This document shows, one piece after another, positions 31,550 through 39,463 of a stretch of DNA of 39,571 bases. The stretch lies in the NCBI GenBank assembly GCA_900547385.1, contig URGQ01000008.1, positions 1 to 39,571 on the forward strand, in the 5' to 3' direction. The DNA is from an uncultured Oscillospiraceae bacterium. GTDB taxonomy: Bacteria; Bacillota; Clostridia; Oscillospirales; Ruminococcaceae. A program made the translations under genes and the position numbers. Every line of letters begins with the position of its first letter. Positions within the stretch are counted from its first letter, which is position 1. The notes under the pieces were generated by a model. It saw only the letters and a program-made list of their open reading frames with translations. It ran no database searches and was not told the origin of the DNA.

Positions 31550-33370
31550 TTATTCCACCGTTACACTCTTGGCCAGGTTGCGTGGTTTATCCACATCGCA
31601 GCCGCGGGCATTGGCCGCTCCCAGCGCGATGAGCTGCAAGGTGACAACTAACAGCAGCGGCACATATTCGTCCTCCACTGCCGGCAGCCGGATAATCTCA
31701 TCATAGCATTCGGGGTCGACTTCCAGCCCTTCCAGCGTAATGAGCAGCACATGCGCCCCACGGGCTTTTACTTCCTTCACATTGCTTATCATCTTGCCCA
31801 GCGTCTTGCGCTGGGTCGCCAATGCTATCACCGGGGTGCCGTCGGTAATCAGGGAAATAGTCCCGTGCTTCAGCTCTCCGGCGGCGTAGGCCTCGCAGTG
31901 AATGTAGCTGATCTCCTTGAGCTTCAGAGAGCCCTCCATCGCCAGCGAGTAATCCAACCCCCGCCCGAGGTAGAAGAGATGCTCGGCATTTTTCAGTCCC
32001 TCGGCATACCGGAAAAATTCCGGTTCCATGGCCAATACATGCGGCAGGTAGCTGACAGCATTCAGCAGCTTCGGCAGCTGGCGGCGGCACCAGTCCATCG
32101 GGGCGCCCTTATCCGCCGCAATGCGGAAGCCCAGCAGATACATCATTGCCACCTGCACCGAATAGGCCTTGGTGCTGGCCACCGCAATTTCCGGCCCGGC
32201 GTAGGTGTACAGGCAGTAGTCGGCCTCCCGCGCAATGGAGGAGCCTACCACATTCACAATACCTATAACGGGGATATGGTTTTCCTTAAAGAGCCGCAGC
32301 GCCGCCAGGGTATCTGCGGTTTCGCCGCTTTGGCTCACCACCACCGCCGCGCACCCTGGGGTAAAGATGGGATCGCGGTAGCGCAACTCGCTGGCTACCT
32401 CCACCTCTACCGGCAGCCGCGCCAGCTTTTCTATGATCGCCTTACCTACCATACCGCTGTACATGGCGGTACCGCAGGCGGAAATATACAGCTTGGTCAC
32501 ATCCCGAAAGAAGCCATCCGGCAGGCCATCACCCTCAAAAGTCACAAACCCATCCTTGGTACGCCCATCAATGGTATCGGCCAGGGCACGGGGCTGCTCG
32601 TGAATCTCCTTCTGCATAAAGCAGGGATAGCCGCCTTTTTGGGCCTGCTCCACCGACCAGTTGGCAATCTTGGCTTCTTTTTCGATGGGGGTCCCGTCCG
32701 GGGCGTAAAAATGCAGCTCCCCGTAATGGGCCACCACCACTTCTTCCTCCTCCAGCAGGTAATACTGCCGGGTGTATTCTATAATGGCAGGTACATCGGA
32801 GGCCACATAGCTACCAGTCTCATCCTTGGCCGCAATCAGCGGGCTGCCCCGGCGGATGCCGTAAACGGTATCCGGTTCCCCTTCCAGCAGCATACAGAAG
32901 CCGTAAGCTCCCTCCATCTCCGCCGTAGCGGCATGGATGGCTGCCACAGGGCTCTCGTGCAGCTTCATATGGTGGTCCAGCAGCGCCGCAGCGATCTCGG
33001 TATCGGTCTGGGTCAGGAAGTGATACCCCTCCGCCTCCAGCCGTTCCCGCAGCGCCCGGTAGTTTTCTATAATGCCGTTATGCACCAGCGTTACACGGCC
33101 TTGCCGGTGGGGGTGGGCATTCACATCATTGGGTACGCCATGGGTGGCCCAGCGGGTGTGCCCGATGCCGCAGTGGCTGGCAAGGCACTGGTCGCCGCAG
33201 GCGGCCCGCAGGTTGCTCAGCCGCCCTGCCGCCTTGATGACCTCTATTTTTCCCTCGTCCCACAGGGCAATACCGGCGCTGTCATAGCCGCGGTATTCCA
33301 GGTTTTCCAGCCCATGCAGCAGCTTTTCCCGGGCGTATTCCGCCCCCGAATAACCAATGATTCCACACAT
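31550..33370 (-). CDS. glmS: Glutamine-fructose-6-phosphate transaminase (isomerising) GlmS
   Basis: A 606-residue cytosolic enzyme that makes glucosamine-6-phosphate, the entry to UDP-GlcNAc and thus to MurA. The start is ATG 33370 so that Cys2 of MCGIIGYSG becomes the N-terminal nucleophile of the glutaminase domain; the upstream frame to 33403 would bury it. Then come the Ntn domain (GHTRWATHG, HNGIIENY), two SIS sugar domains (SACGTAMYSG, SQSGETADT; YLGRGLDYSLAMEGSLKLKE) and the C-terminal DKPRNLAKSVTVE. AAAGGAG lies upstream. It is controlled by the glmS ribozyme in its leader. Confidence 0.97.
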   Translation of the reverse strand: MCGIIGYSGAEYAREKLLHGLENLEYRGYDSAGIALWDEGKIEVIKAAGRLSNLRAACGDQCLASHCGIGHTRWATHGVPNDVNAHPHRQGRVTLVHNGIIENYRALRERLEAEGYHFLTQTDTEIAAALLDHHMKLHESPVAAIHAATAEMEGAYGFCMLLEGEPDTVYGIRRGSPLIAAKDETGSYVASDVPAIIEYTRQYYLLEEEEVVVAHYGELHFYAPDGTPIEKEAKIANWSVEQAQKGGYPCFMQKEIHEQPRALADTIDGRTKDGFVTFEGDGLPDGFFRDVTKLYISACGTAMYSGMVGKAIIEKLARLPVEVEVASELRYRDPIFTPGCAAVVVSQSGETADTLAALRLFKENHIPVIGIVNVVGSSIAREADYCLYTYAGPEIAVASTKAYSVQVAMMYLLGFRIAADKGAPMDWCRRQLPKLLNAVSYLPHVLAMEPEFFRYAEGLKNAEHLFYLGRGLDYSLAMEGSLKLKEISYIHCEAYAAGELKHGTISLITDGTPVIALATQRKTLGKMISNVKEVKARGAHVLLITLEGLEVDPECYDEIIRLPAVEDEYVPLLLVVTLQLIALGAANARGCDVDKPRNLAKSVTVE

Positions 33371-33588
33371 AAATAATAAGGCTCCTTTCCCGCAGATATC
33401 CATGGTACGGGAGAGAAACCTTCGCTAAAAGTGCTTTTACCCTATGGCACGGCGGGCCGGTACAGCAGCTGCGCCGGCAGGATAACGAAAACCAAAGGGG
33501 AGAATACAGGCTGTTTCTCTCCGCGGAGTCCCGCAGGGATGCCAAAAAACATTCCCCGCATGGGATATCTGTTCTGTTCGTTATCCAT

Positions 33589-33730
33589 GGCCGGCTCTTT
33601 GTTGCACGGTCGCCCGTGTTTTTGCGCCGGCCTGCGCTGTGGCAGCAGCGGGAGGGCATCCGCCGAATTTTCGATACTCCCTCCACCTCGTCATCCGCCC
33701 GCGGTACATAAACCGGGCGGTACTGGCGCT
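33589..33730 (-). promoter_or_regulatory. glmS ribozyme-riboswitch
   Basis: Read on the minus strand, the RNA begins with AGCGCCAG (33730 downward) and contains the conserved core GACGAGGTGGAGG...TATCGAAAATTCGGCGGATGCC, then the pseudoknot arm with CGTGCAACAAAGAGCCGGCC. This is the glmS self-cleaving ribozyme: glucosamine-6-phosphate acts as cofactor and cleavage 5' of the G in GCGCC (about 33730/33729) leads to mRNA decay. All core segments known from Bacillus subtilis are recognisable. About 220 further leader bases (33371-33588) before glmS hold no gene. Confidence 0.95.
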
Positions 33731-33743
33731 TTGACCATGTGAT

Positions 33744-33772
33744 ATTATAGCAAAATTCCGGTGTCTTGTAAA
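33744..33772 (-). promoter_or_regulatory. Promoter of glmS
   Basis: Minus-strand TTTACA (33772-33767), 17 bases, TATAAT (33749-33744). The transcript would start near 33737, only a few bases ahead of the ribozyme cleavage site, which is the usual arrangement. Confidence 0.8.
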
Positions 33773-33807
33773 GAAAAAAGAGGAAAGAGCCTGCCGGTCC
33801 TTTCCTC
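33773..33807 (-). terminator. Terminator of spoVG
   Basis: On the minus strand GAGGAAAG (33807-33800) pairs with CTTTCCTC (33787-33780), followed by TTTTTT. It abuts the -35 box of the glmS promoter. Confidence 0.85.
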
Positions 33808-33822
33808 CCATATTATGCAGCC

Positions 33823-34122
33823 TTATGCCGGAATATGCGGGGTCGCGGTTTGTTCCGCCTCCAGCTGGGCCAGGTGGGTCTGGTATCGGTCCAGGATCGC
33901 CTCCTCCAGTGTATGCCGCGCCTCGGGCGTGATGGGATGAGCAATATCCCGGAAAGTCCCGTTTTCATCTTTGCGGCTGGGCATCGCCACAAAGAGCCGC
34001 TCCGGCCCCTCAATGACCTTGATATCGTGTACAGCCAGGTCGCCATCTATGGTGACCGAAACCAACGCCTTCAGCCGTGCGTCCTCGTAAATTTTGCGGA
34101 TCCGAATATCGGTGATATTCAT
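33823..34122 (-). CDS. spoVG: SpoVG family RNA/DNA-binding regulator
   Basis: A 99-residue regulator. The family core is complete: MNITDIRIRKI, LKALVSVTIDGDLAVHDIKVIEG, LFVAMPSRKDENGTFRDIAHPI. SpoVG proteins bind nucleic acids and, in Firmicutes, affect septation, sporulation and envelope or virulence genes. ATG 34122 with AAAGGAG. Its divergence from murC and its place upstream of glmS fit an envelope context. No sporulation-sigma promoter is clearly visible. A Gln/Glu-rich tail follows the core. Confidence 0.96.
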   Translation of the reverse strand: MNITDIRIRKIYEDARLKALVSVTIDGDLAVHDIKVIEGPERLFVAMPSRKDENGTFRDIAHPITPEARHTLEEAILDRYQTHLAQLEAEQTATPHIPA

Positions 34123-34382
34123 GCCTGTTTCTCCTTTCAGATGCCTTTTATTGTTGTTGTGCGCAGGCAGCGAACGGAATGATCGGCGAGGGCTGTGTCA
34201 GGGCCTCGACAGGCGCCAGCCCGTCTTCACCGGGCGCCAGCCTGCCTTCGCCCCCTCCTTGCCCTCATCCGATCCTGCCGCCCGCCGCCTGCGCCTGCGG
34301 GCTTCGCTTGCCATTAGCCTTGTCCGCCGCCTGGCAAATTATGCACTTCCCGCCGCTTTTTGTATTAAAATGCCCGTCGCTA
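34123..34382. other. GC-rich divergent gap between spoVG and murC
   Basis: No gene is supported. Positions 34200-34310 are GC-rich and carry repeated GGCGCCAGCC-like segments (near 34212 and 34233) but no clean cloverleaf. On the minus strand a perfect TTGACA (34389-34384) precedes TAATAC (34367-34362) by 16 bases; it is a possible spoVG promoter with a poor -10 that would leave a leader of about 230 bases. Confidence 0.4.
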
Positions 34383-34412
34383 TTGTCAAAAGCCCTACTA
34401 ATGGGGTATAAT
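34383..34412 (+). promoter_or_regulatory. Promoter of murC
   Basis: TTGTCA (34383-34388) and TATAAT (34407-34412) are 18 bases apart. The transcript would start near 34419, so the ATG at 34418 cannot be the murC start. The -35 box overlaps the minus-strand TTGACA. Confidence 0.75.
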
Positions 34413-34450
34413 ATACCATGTATGAAATTCTTAAAGGTGGCGGTCACAGT

Positions 34451-35830
34451 ATGGTAAAACCGATTGAAACAATCCCGGAAGGGGTCAAACATATTCATTG
34501 CATCGGTATCGGCGGCAGCGGCATGTTCCCTCTGGTGCAGATTCTGCACGGCCGGGGCTACACCATTACCGGCAGCGATAATAACGAAAGTGACATCGTC
34601 AACCTCGAACGCCAAATGGGCATTGAGGTGATGATGGGTCAGCGGGCAGAAAACATCCAGGGCGCCGATCTCATTCTCTATTCCGCCGCCATTATGGATA
34701 CCAACCCCGAACTGATTGCCGCGCGGGAAAGCGGCCTGCCCCTGTGGGAGCGCGCCAAAATGCTGGGGGCCGTCTCCAGCTGGTACAGCGAGGCGCTGGG
34801 CGTCTGCGGTACCCACGGTAAAACCACCACCACCGCCATGATCGTGCAGATCCTGTATATGGCGGGGCTGGACCCCTCCGCCGTCATTGGCGGCAAGCTG
34901 CGTACCATCGGCGGCTACGGCCGCAGCGGGGCAACGCAGCGCTTTGTGTACGAGGCCTGCGAATTCAAGGATACCTTCCTTTCCACCCACCCGGATATCG
35001 CCCTTGTCCTCAATATCGATAACGACCACATGGAATATTTCCACACTGTGGAAAACGCCATGAAGAGCTACACCAGGTTCGCCCAAAAGGCCCATACCGT
35101 CCTGTATAACGGCAGCGATGAAAAAACCTGCCGTGCCATGGAGGAAGCGGCAGGGGAGGGAAGAACCTTCCTCACCTTTGGCTGGGAGGACACCAACGAC
35201 TATTACCCCGCCAATCTCCGCCACCTGGGTGGTCTGGACCGCCGCTTTACCCTCATGTTCCGCGGCAAGCCCCTCACCGAGATCCACCTGCAAATCCCCG
35301 GCGACCACAATATCCTCAATGCCATTGCCGCCGCCGCGGGCGCCATGCAGCTGGGCGCCACCCCGGAGCAGGCCGCTGCCGGCCTGGCTGCCTTTACTGG
35401 GGCCGGCCGCCGCTTTGAGGTGCTGGGCAAAACGCATAAAGGCGCTACCGTTGCCGATGACTATGCCCACCACCCCGCCGAGCTGCGCGCCACCCTCACC
35501 GCCGCCAAGGAGCTGGACTTTAAGCGTGTATGGGCCGTGTTCCAGCCCTTCACCTTTAGCCGCACCTATATGCTGCTGGAGGACTTTGTCTCCGCCTTGT
35601 CCATCGCCGACCGCGTGGTGCTTTCGCCCATCATGGGCAGCCGGGAGGTCAATACCTACCACATCACCTCGGAGGATCTTGGCGAAAAGATCCCCGGCTG
35701 TGTCTGCCTGCCCTCCTTCCAGGCCATGGCGGATTATGTCGATCGGTATTCCGAGTCCGGTGATCTGATCCTTACCCTTGGCTGCGGCGATGTTTATAAA
35801 TGTGCCCGCATGATCCTGCACCACGAATAA
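34451..35830 (+). CDS. murC: UDP-MurNAc-L-alanine ligase MurC
   Basis: A 459-residue Mur ligase that adds L-Ala to UDP-MurNAc. It has the N-terminal Rossmann HCIGIGGSGMFPLVQ (16-30), the ATP loop GTHGKTTTTAM (120-130), YEACEFKDTFL, NIDNDHMEYF, GDHNILNAIAA and DDYAHHPAEL. The start at ATG 34451 follows AAAGGTGG and the promoter position. It is separated from the dcw cluster by about 4 kb and has its own promoter, so it can be set independently of MraZ. Confidence 0.96.
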   Translation: MVKPIETIPEGVKHIHCIGIGGSGMFPLVQILHGRGYTITGSDNNESDIVNLERQMGIEVMMGQRAENIQGADLILYSAAIMDTNPELIAARESGLPLWERAKMLGAVSSWYSEALGVCGTHGKTTTTAMIVQILYMAGLDPSAVIGGKLRTIGGYGRSGATQRFVYEACEFKDTFLSTHPDIALVLNIDNDHMEYFHTVENAMKSYTRFAQKAHTVLYNGSDEKTCRAMEEAAGEGRTFLTFGWEDTNDYYPANLRHLGGLDRRFTLMFRGKPLTEIHLQIPGDHNILNAIAAAAGAMQLGATPEQAAAGLAAFTGAGRRFEVLGKTHKGATVADDYAHHPAELRATLTAAKELDFKRVWAVFQPFTFSRTYMLLEDFVSALSIADRVVLSPIMGSREVNTYHITSEDLGEKIPGCVCLPSFQAMADYVDRYSESGDLILTLGCGDVYKCARMILHHE

Positions 35831-35840
35831 CTTTTCCAGG

Positions 35841-35875
35841 GGCTCTCCCTTCGGCGGGGAGCCTCATTCTTTTTC
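35841..35875 (+). terminator. Terminator of murC
   Basis: GGCTC-t-CCC (35841-35849) pairs with GGG-GAGCC (35856-35863, one bulged base), followed by TCATTCTTTTT. Confidence 0.75.
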
Positions 35876-35961
35876 GTTGTGCATTTACTATAAAATATCA
35901 CGCAAAACTTCGTCAATATATTAGCGCATCCCCAAAATGTGACCAATTTGTAAAAAAACAC

Positions 35962-35990
35962 TTGCATTGTTCCGCTAACGGTGCTATAAA
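35962..35990 (+). promoter_or_regulatory. Promoter of the lysine-riboswitch unit
   Basis: TTGCAT (35962-35967) and TATAAA (35985-35990) are 17 bases apart; the RNA would start about 17 bases before the aptamer. Confidence 0.72.
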
Positions 35991-36014
35991 TGTGACAACA
36001 GAATAAAGCCAATA

Positions 36015-36177
36015 TGGTAGAGGTTGCGGGCTTCATCAGTAGCCACCCCCACACGGTTCGGGAAACCGGGGGCGCGAAAGGGAAGACCGCCGAAGCGAAA
36101 GGCTCCCCCGAGAGCATTTACGCTGGGACGCAGCAGAATATGCTGCGGACTGTCACAGAAACTGTGGAGAGCTATCG
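36015..36177 (+). promoter_or_regulatory. Lysine riboswitch (L box)
   Basis: P1 pairs TGGTAG (36015-36020) with CTATCG (36172-36177). The lysine-aptamer core is visible in order: GTAGAGGTTGCG, CTTCATCAGTAGCC, GGGAAGACCGCCGAAGCG, the GCTGGGACGCAGCAG arm, and ACTGTCACAG...GGAGAGCTATC, matching the Bacillus lysC leader segment by segment. Lysine binding stabilises P1 and favours the downstream terminator, lowering expression of the transporter. The rest of the 35831-36273 gap is covered by the murC terminator, promoter and riboswitch terminator. Confidence 0.95.
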
Positions 36178-36208
36178 GTGGTTCAAAGTGATAATTTTAT
36201 TATTTCTT

Positions 36209-36247
36209 GCCATGAGATTTGTTTTCCGCATATCTCATGGCTTTTTT
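36209..36247 (+). terminator. Riboswitch-controlled terminator
   Basis: A perfect 10-bp stem GCCATGAGAT (36209-36218) / ATCTCATGGC (36232-36241), then TTTTTT (36242-36247). It ends 26 bases before the transporter start, as expected for the expression platform of the lysine riboswitch. Confidence 0.9.
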
Positions 36248-36273
36248 CGTCCATTTTTCAGGAGGTATATATT

Positions 36274-37770
36274 ATGTTCGGTACATTCTGGGCACTCGTT
36301 CCCCCCATCATCGCCATCGCACTGGCCCTCATCACCAAGGAAGTGTACAGTTCCTTGTTTATCGGTGCCGTGGCCGGCGCCCTGTTCTATGCCGGCTTCC
36401 ATGTGGAGGCGCTCGACTCTCTGCTCAATGACGGCGTAGTGGCCGCCATCCGTGATAACGCCGGTATCTTTATGTTCCTGGTGCTGCTGGGCATCCTCGT
36501 TGCCCTGCTCAATAAGGCCGGCGGCTCCGCAGCCTTCGGCGCTTGGGCCAAGACCCACATCAAGACCCGCGGCGGCGCCATGTTCGCTACCTTCCTGCTG
36601 GGTGTGCTCATCTTTGTGGATGACTACTTCAACTGCCTCACCGTCGGCAGCGTCATGCGCCCGGTAACGGATAGCCATCATGTTTCCCGCGCCAAGCTGG
36701 CTTACCTCATCGATGCCACCGCCGCCCCCATCTGCATGATCGCCCCCATTTCCTCTTGGGCGGCTGCCGTTTCCGGCGTCGTGGAGGATTACAGCGGTTT
36801 CGATCTGTTCATCCGTGCCATCCCCTTCAATTTCTACTCCCTGCTCACCATTGTTATGGTGCTGTTCCTCTGCAAGAGCGGCATGGACTACGGCCCCATG
36901 CGCCGCCACGAGCTCAACGCTATCCGCAATAATGACCTGTTCACCGAGGGAGAGCAGCCCGAAGCGGTGGAGGAGGTCTCCAACCCCCGTGCCCGCGTCA
37001 TCGATCTGCTGCTGCCCATCATCGTTCTGGTGGTGCTGTGCGTCGGAGGTCTGGTCTACTCCGGCTACCTCAATGGCGCCGATAATTTCATCGATGCCTT
37101 TGCCAACTGCGATGCCTTCTTCGGCCTGCCCTGGGGCGCTATTGTGGCACTGGTCTTTACCGTCATCTATTTTGTTCTCCGTCGGGTCATCTCCTTTAAG
37201 GATGCCATGAGCTGCATCCCGCAGGGCTTCTGCGCGATGGTTCCCGCCATCCTCATTCTCACCCTTGCTACCTCCCTCAAGAACATGACCACTCTGCTGG
37301 GAGCCAAGGAATTTGTCGCCGGTGTGATGCACAGCGCCTCCAGCGGCCTTTACAGCCTGCTGCCTGCCGTTATCTATTTGGTTGCCTGCGGACTGGCGTT
37401 TGCCACCGGCACCTCCTGGGGCACCTTCGGTATTCTTATCCCCATTGTCACCGAGGTCTTTAAGGCTGACTTCACCCTCATGATCGTCGGCGTTTCCGCC
37501 TGTCTCGCCGGTGCTGTATTCGGTGACCATGTTTCTCCCATCAGCGATACCACTATCATGGCCTCTGCCGGTGCCCAATGCAACCATCTGAACCATGTTT
37601 CCACCCAGTTCCCGTATGCAGCCACTGTGGCTATTGTTGCTTTCTTTACCTACATCATCGCAGGCTTCGTTCCCAATGCCGTCATCGTCCTTCCCATCGG
37701 CATTGTCCTAATGCTTGTCACCCTGTTCGTTATCCGCGGCATCACCAACCGCCGCGGCACGGAGGGCTGA
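36274..37770 (+). CDS. NhaC-family antiporter, probable lysine transporter
   Basis: A 498-residue membrane protein with about eleven spans. It belongs to the NhaC/arginine-ornithine antiporter-like group: FGTFWALVPPIIAIALALIT at the start, GVLIFVDDYFNCLTVGSVMRPVTD with charged residues in a membrane region, ATAAPICMIAPISSWAA, CGLAFATGTSWGTFGILIPI and FGDHVSPISDTTIMASAGA. Comparative genomics has proposed NhaC-like proteins behind lysine riboswitches to be lysine transporters (LysW/YvsH type); the riboswitch here supports that over simple Na+/H+ exchange. Import is favoured by repression at high lysine. The start is ATG 36274 with AGGAGG; the frame back to 36178 crosses the terminator. Confidence 0.88.
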   Translation: MFGTFWALVPPIIAIALALITKEVYSSLFIGAVAGALFYAGFHVEALDSLLNDGVVAAIRDNAGIFMFLVLLGILVALLNKAGGSAAFGAWAKTHIKTRGGAMFATFLLGVLIFVDDYFNCLTVGSVMRPVTDSHHVSRAKLAYLIDATAAPICMIAPISSWAAAVSGVVEDYSGFDLFIRAIPFNFYSLLTIVMVLFLCKSGMDYGPMRRHELNAIRNNDLFTEGEQPEAVEEVSNPRARVIDLLLPIIVLVVLCVGGLVYSGYLNGADNFIDAFANCDAFFGLPWGAIVALVFTVIYFVLRRVISFKDAMSCIPQGFCAMVPAILILTLATSLKNMTTLLGAKEFVAGVMHSASSGLYSLLPAVIYLVACGLAFATGTSWGTFGILIPIVTEVFKADFTLMIVGVSACLAGAVFGDHVSPISDTTIMASAGAQCNHLNHVSTQFPYAATVAIVAFFTYIIAGFVPNAVIVLPIGIVLMLVTLFVIRGITNRRGTEG

Positions 37771-37791
37771 TCGCCTCGCTTTGCTTTTCCG

Positions 37792-37824
37792 CCAGCCTCT
37801 CCGCAAAAGGAGGGGCTGGTTTCT
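37792..37824 (+). terminator. Terminator of the NhaC-family gene
   Basis: An 11-bp stem with one G-T, CCAGCCTCTCC (37792-37802) / GGAGGGGCTGG (37809-37819), loop GCAAAA, then TTTCT. Confidence 0.75.
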
Positions 37825-37856
37825 GCTTCCCCGCAAATCCCTGCATACCGCGCATC

Positions 37857-37942
37857 GGCCCGCAGGGCGCCCCGGCTTCGCCGGGGCTGGCCGGGGCTCC
37901 GCTCCGGCCTACGGCCGCCTGCGGCGGCCGGCCCTGCGGGCC
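37857..37942. repeat. Cloverleaf inverted-repeat element, copy C
   Basis: A perfect 12-bp closing stem GGCCCGCAGGGC (37857-37868) / GCCCTGCGGGCC (37931-37942) encloses GCCCCGGC-TTC-GCCGGGGC (37869-37887), GGCCGGGGC-TCC-GCTCCGGCC (37889-37909, one G-T) and CGGCCGCC-TGC-GGCGGCCG (37912-37930), with at most two unpaired bases between arms. It follows the NhaC terminator and precedes the alaA promoter; the surrounding gap (37771-38110) has no gene. Confidence 0.8.
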
Positions 37943-38032
37943 CGCCCCCTGCCCGGGTTCCGCCCCCCCCCATAGCGCCCAGGCCCTCCGCACCCACCAC
38001 CCCGCTTTTTCATAGAATAAACCGTCCCCGCA

Positions 38033-38061
38033 TTGTATTTCCTGTCCCAAAGTGATATAAT
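38033..38061 (+). promoter_or_regulatory. Promoter of alaA
   Basis: TTGTAT (38033-38038) and TATAAT (38056-38061) are 17 bases apart, 49 bases before the start codon. Confidence 0.72.
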
Positions 38062-38110
38062 ACTCTATAATTTTCGTTTTCCCTGAACTCCACAACAAGG
38101 AGGCTCCGTT

Positions 38111-39325
38111 ATGCAGCCCATCATCCGTTCCGAAAAACTCTCGCAGGTCCATTCCGATATCCGCGGCCCCGTTTATGTGGAGGCCATGAAAATGATCGCA
38201 GAGGGAACCCCCGTCCTGCGCCTCAATACCGGCAATCCTGCCACCTTCGGCTTTACCATGCCCCCCAGCGTGCGCCACGCCCTGCTGGAGAATGCCGATA
38301 AGGCCGTTGGCTACTGCGATTTCCGCGGGATGCCCGCTGCCCGTCAGGCCATCGTGGAATACGAAACCGGCAAGGGGATCGAGGGCCTTACCCCCGATGA
38401 CATCTTCGTCGGCAATGGCGTCAGCGAAATGGCTCAGTTCGCCATCACCACCCTGCTCAATTACGGTGATGAGATCCTGCTCCCCAGTCCCAGCTACTCC
38501 CTGTGGACCAATGTGACCCTCATCGCCGGCGCCAGGCCGGTGTTCTATACCTGCGATGAACAGTCCGACTGGTACCCCGATGTCGAGGATATCCGCCGCA
38601 AGATCACCTCCCGCACCCGCGCCATCCTCATCATCAATCCCAATAACCCCACCGGTGCGCTGTACCCCCGCGAACTGCTGGAGCAGATTGTGGCGATCGC
38701 CCGGGAAAAGGAACTTATCCTCCTCTCGGATGAGATCTACGACCGCCTGGTCATGGACGGCAAGGAGCATGTTTCCACCGCCGCCCTCTGCCCGGATCTT
38801 CCGGTTCTCACCTTCAACGGCCTTTCCAAAAGCCACATGATCTGCGGCTTCCGCTGCGGCTGGCTGGCTGTTTCCGGCCCCCGCCAGGTAACGAAGGACT
38901 TCATTGCCGGCATGGTGGCGCTCACCAGTATGCGCCTGTGCGGTAATGCCCTCACGCAGCTGGTCATTCCTGCCGCCCTGCAGGATGAACAAAGCACCCG
39001 TGAGCTGCTCATCCCCGGCGGCCGCCTTTATGAGCAGCGGGAAGCCGCCGTTCAGGCCATCCGCCGGTTCGATTGCCTCTCGGTGGTCAAAAATACCGCC
39101 GCCTTCTACATTTTCCCCCGCATCGATCTCAAAAAGTGCCCCATCACCGATGATAAAAAGTTCGCTATGGATCTCCTGCACGAAAAACACATCCTGCTGG
39201 TGCCCGGCAGCGGCTTCGATTGGCCTCAGCCTGATCACTTCCGGGTCGTTATGCTGCCGGAAGCGAAGGACCTCGCCCGCGCCATGACCGATGTCGGCGA
39301 GTTCCTGCAAACCTACCGCCAGTAA
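38111..39325 (+). CDS. alaA: AlaA-type pyridoxal-phosphate aminotransferase
   Basis: A 404-residue fold-type I aminotransferase, closely following Escherichia coli AlaA along its length: SEKLSQVHSDIRGPV, LNTGNPATFGF, GYCDFRGMPAAR, GNGVSEM, IINPNNPTGALY, DEIYDRLV, the PLP lysine Lys240 in FNGLSKSHMICGFRCGW, SMRLCGNALTQ, PGGRLYEQR and the closing PDHFRVVMLP. AlaA makes alanine from pyruvate and glutamate; alanine feeds MurC and, via racemase and Ddl, MurF. Specificity within this family can drift. AAGGAGG precedes ATG 38111. Monocistronic with its own promoter and terminator. Confidence 0.88.
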   Translation: MQPIIRSEKLSQVHSDIRGPVYVEAMKMIAEGTPVLRLNTGNPATFGFTMPPSVRHALLENADKAVGYCDFRGMPAARQAIVEYETGKGIEGLTPDDIFVGNGVSEMAQFAITTLLNYGDEILLPSPSYSLWTNVTLIAGARPVFYTCDEQSDWYPDVEDIRRKITSRTRAILIINPNNPTGALYPRELLEQIVAIAREKELILLSDEIYDRLVMDGKEHVSTAALCPDLPVLTFNGLSKSHMICGFRCGWLAVSGPRQVTKDFIAGMVALTSMRLCGNALTQLVIPAALQDEQSTRELLIPGGRLYEQREAAVQAIRRFDCLSVVKNTAAFYIFPRIDLKKCPITDDKKFAMDLLHEKHILLVPGSGFDWPQPDHFRVVMLPEAKDLARAMTDVGEFLQTYRQ

Positions 39326-39421
39326 CTATCAGCAAAAAGGCCCCGGCGTCGCATGGGTGCTCATAAGACAGTAATTCTAAAAATTACGATTATGGCATCT
39401 GTCAGGCGGGATTGGCAACGG

Positions 39422-39463
39422 AATAACGGGTATCTGGTGAGAGCCGGATACCCGTTATTTTTT
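39422..39463 (+). terminator. Intrinsic terminator of alaA
   Basis: A perfect 13-bp stem AATAACGGGTATC (39422-39434) / GATACCCGTTATT (39447-39459), then TTTT within a seven-T run. Confidence 0.9.

Noticed and set aside
31751..33376. Open frame of 541 codons on the plus strand
   Set aside because: Antisense to glmS; arises from GC-rich codon bias.
36235..37596. Open frame of 453 codons on the minus strand
   Set aside because: Antisense to the NhaC-family gene, dominated by Gly/Asp/His/Gln from mirrored hydrophobic codons.
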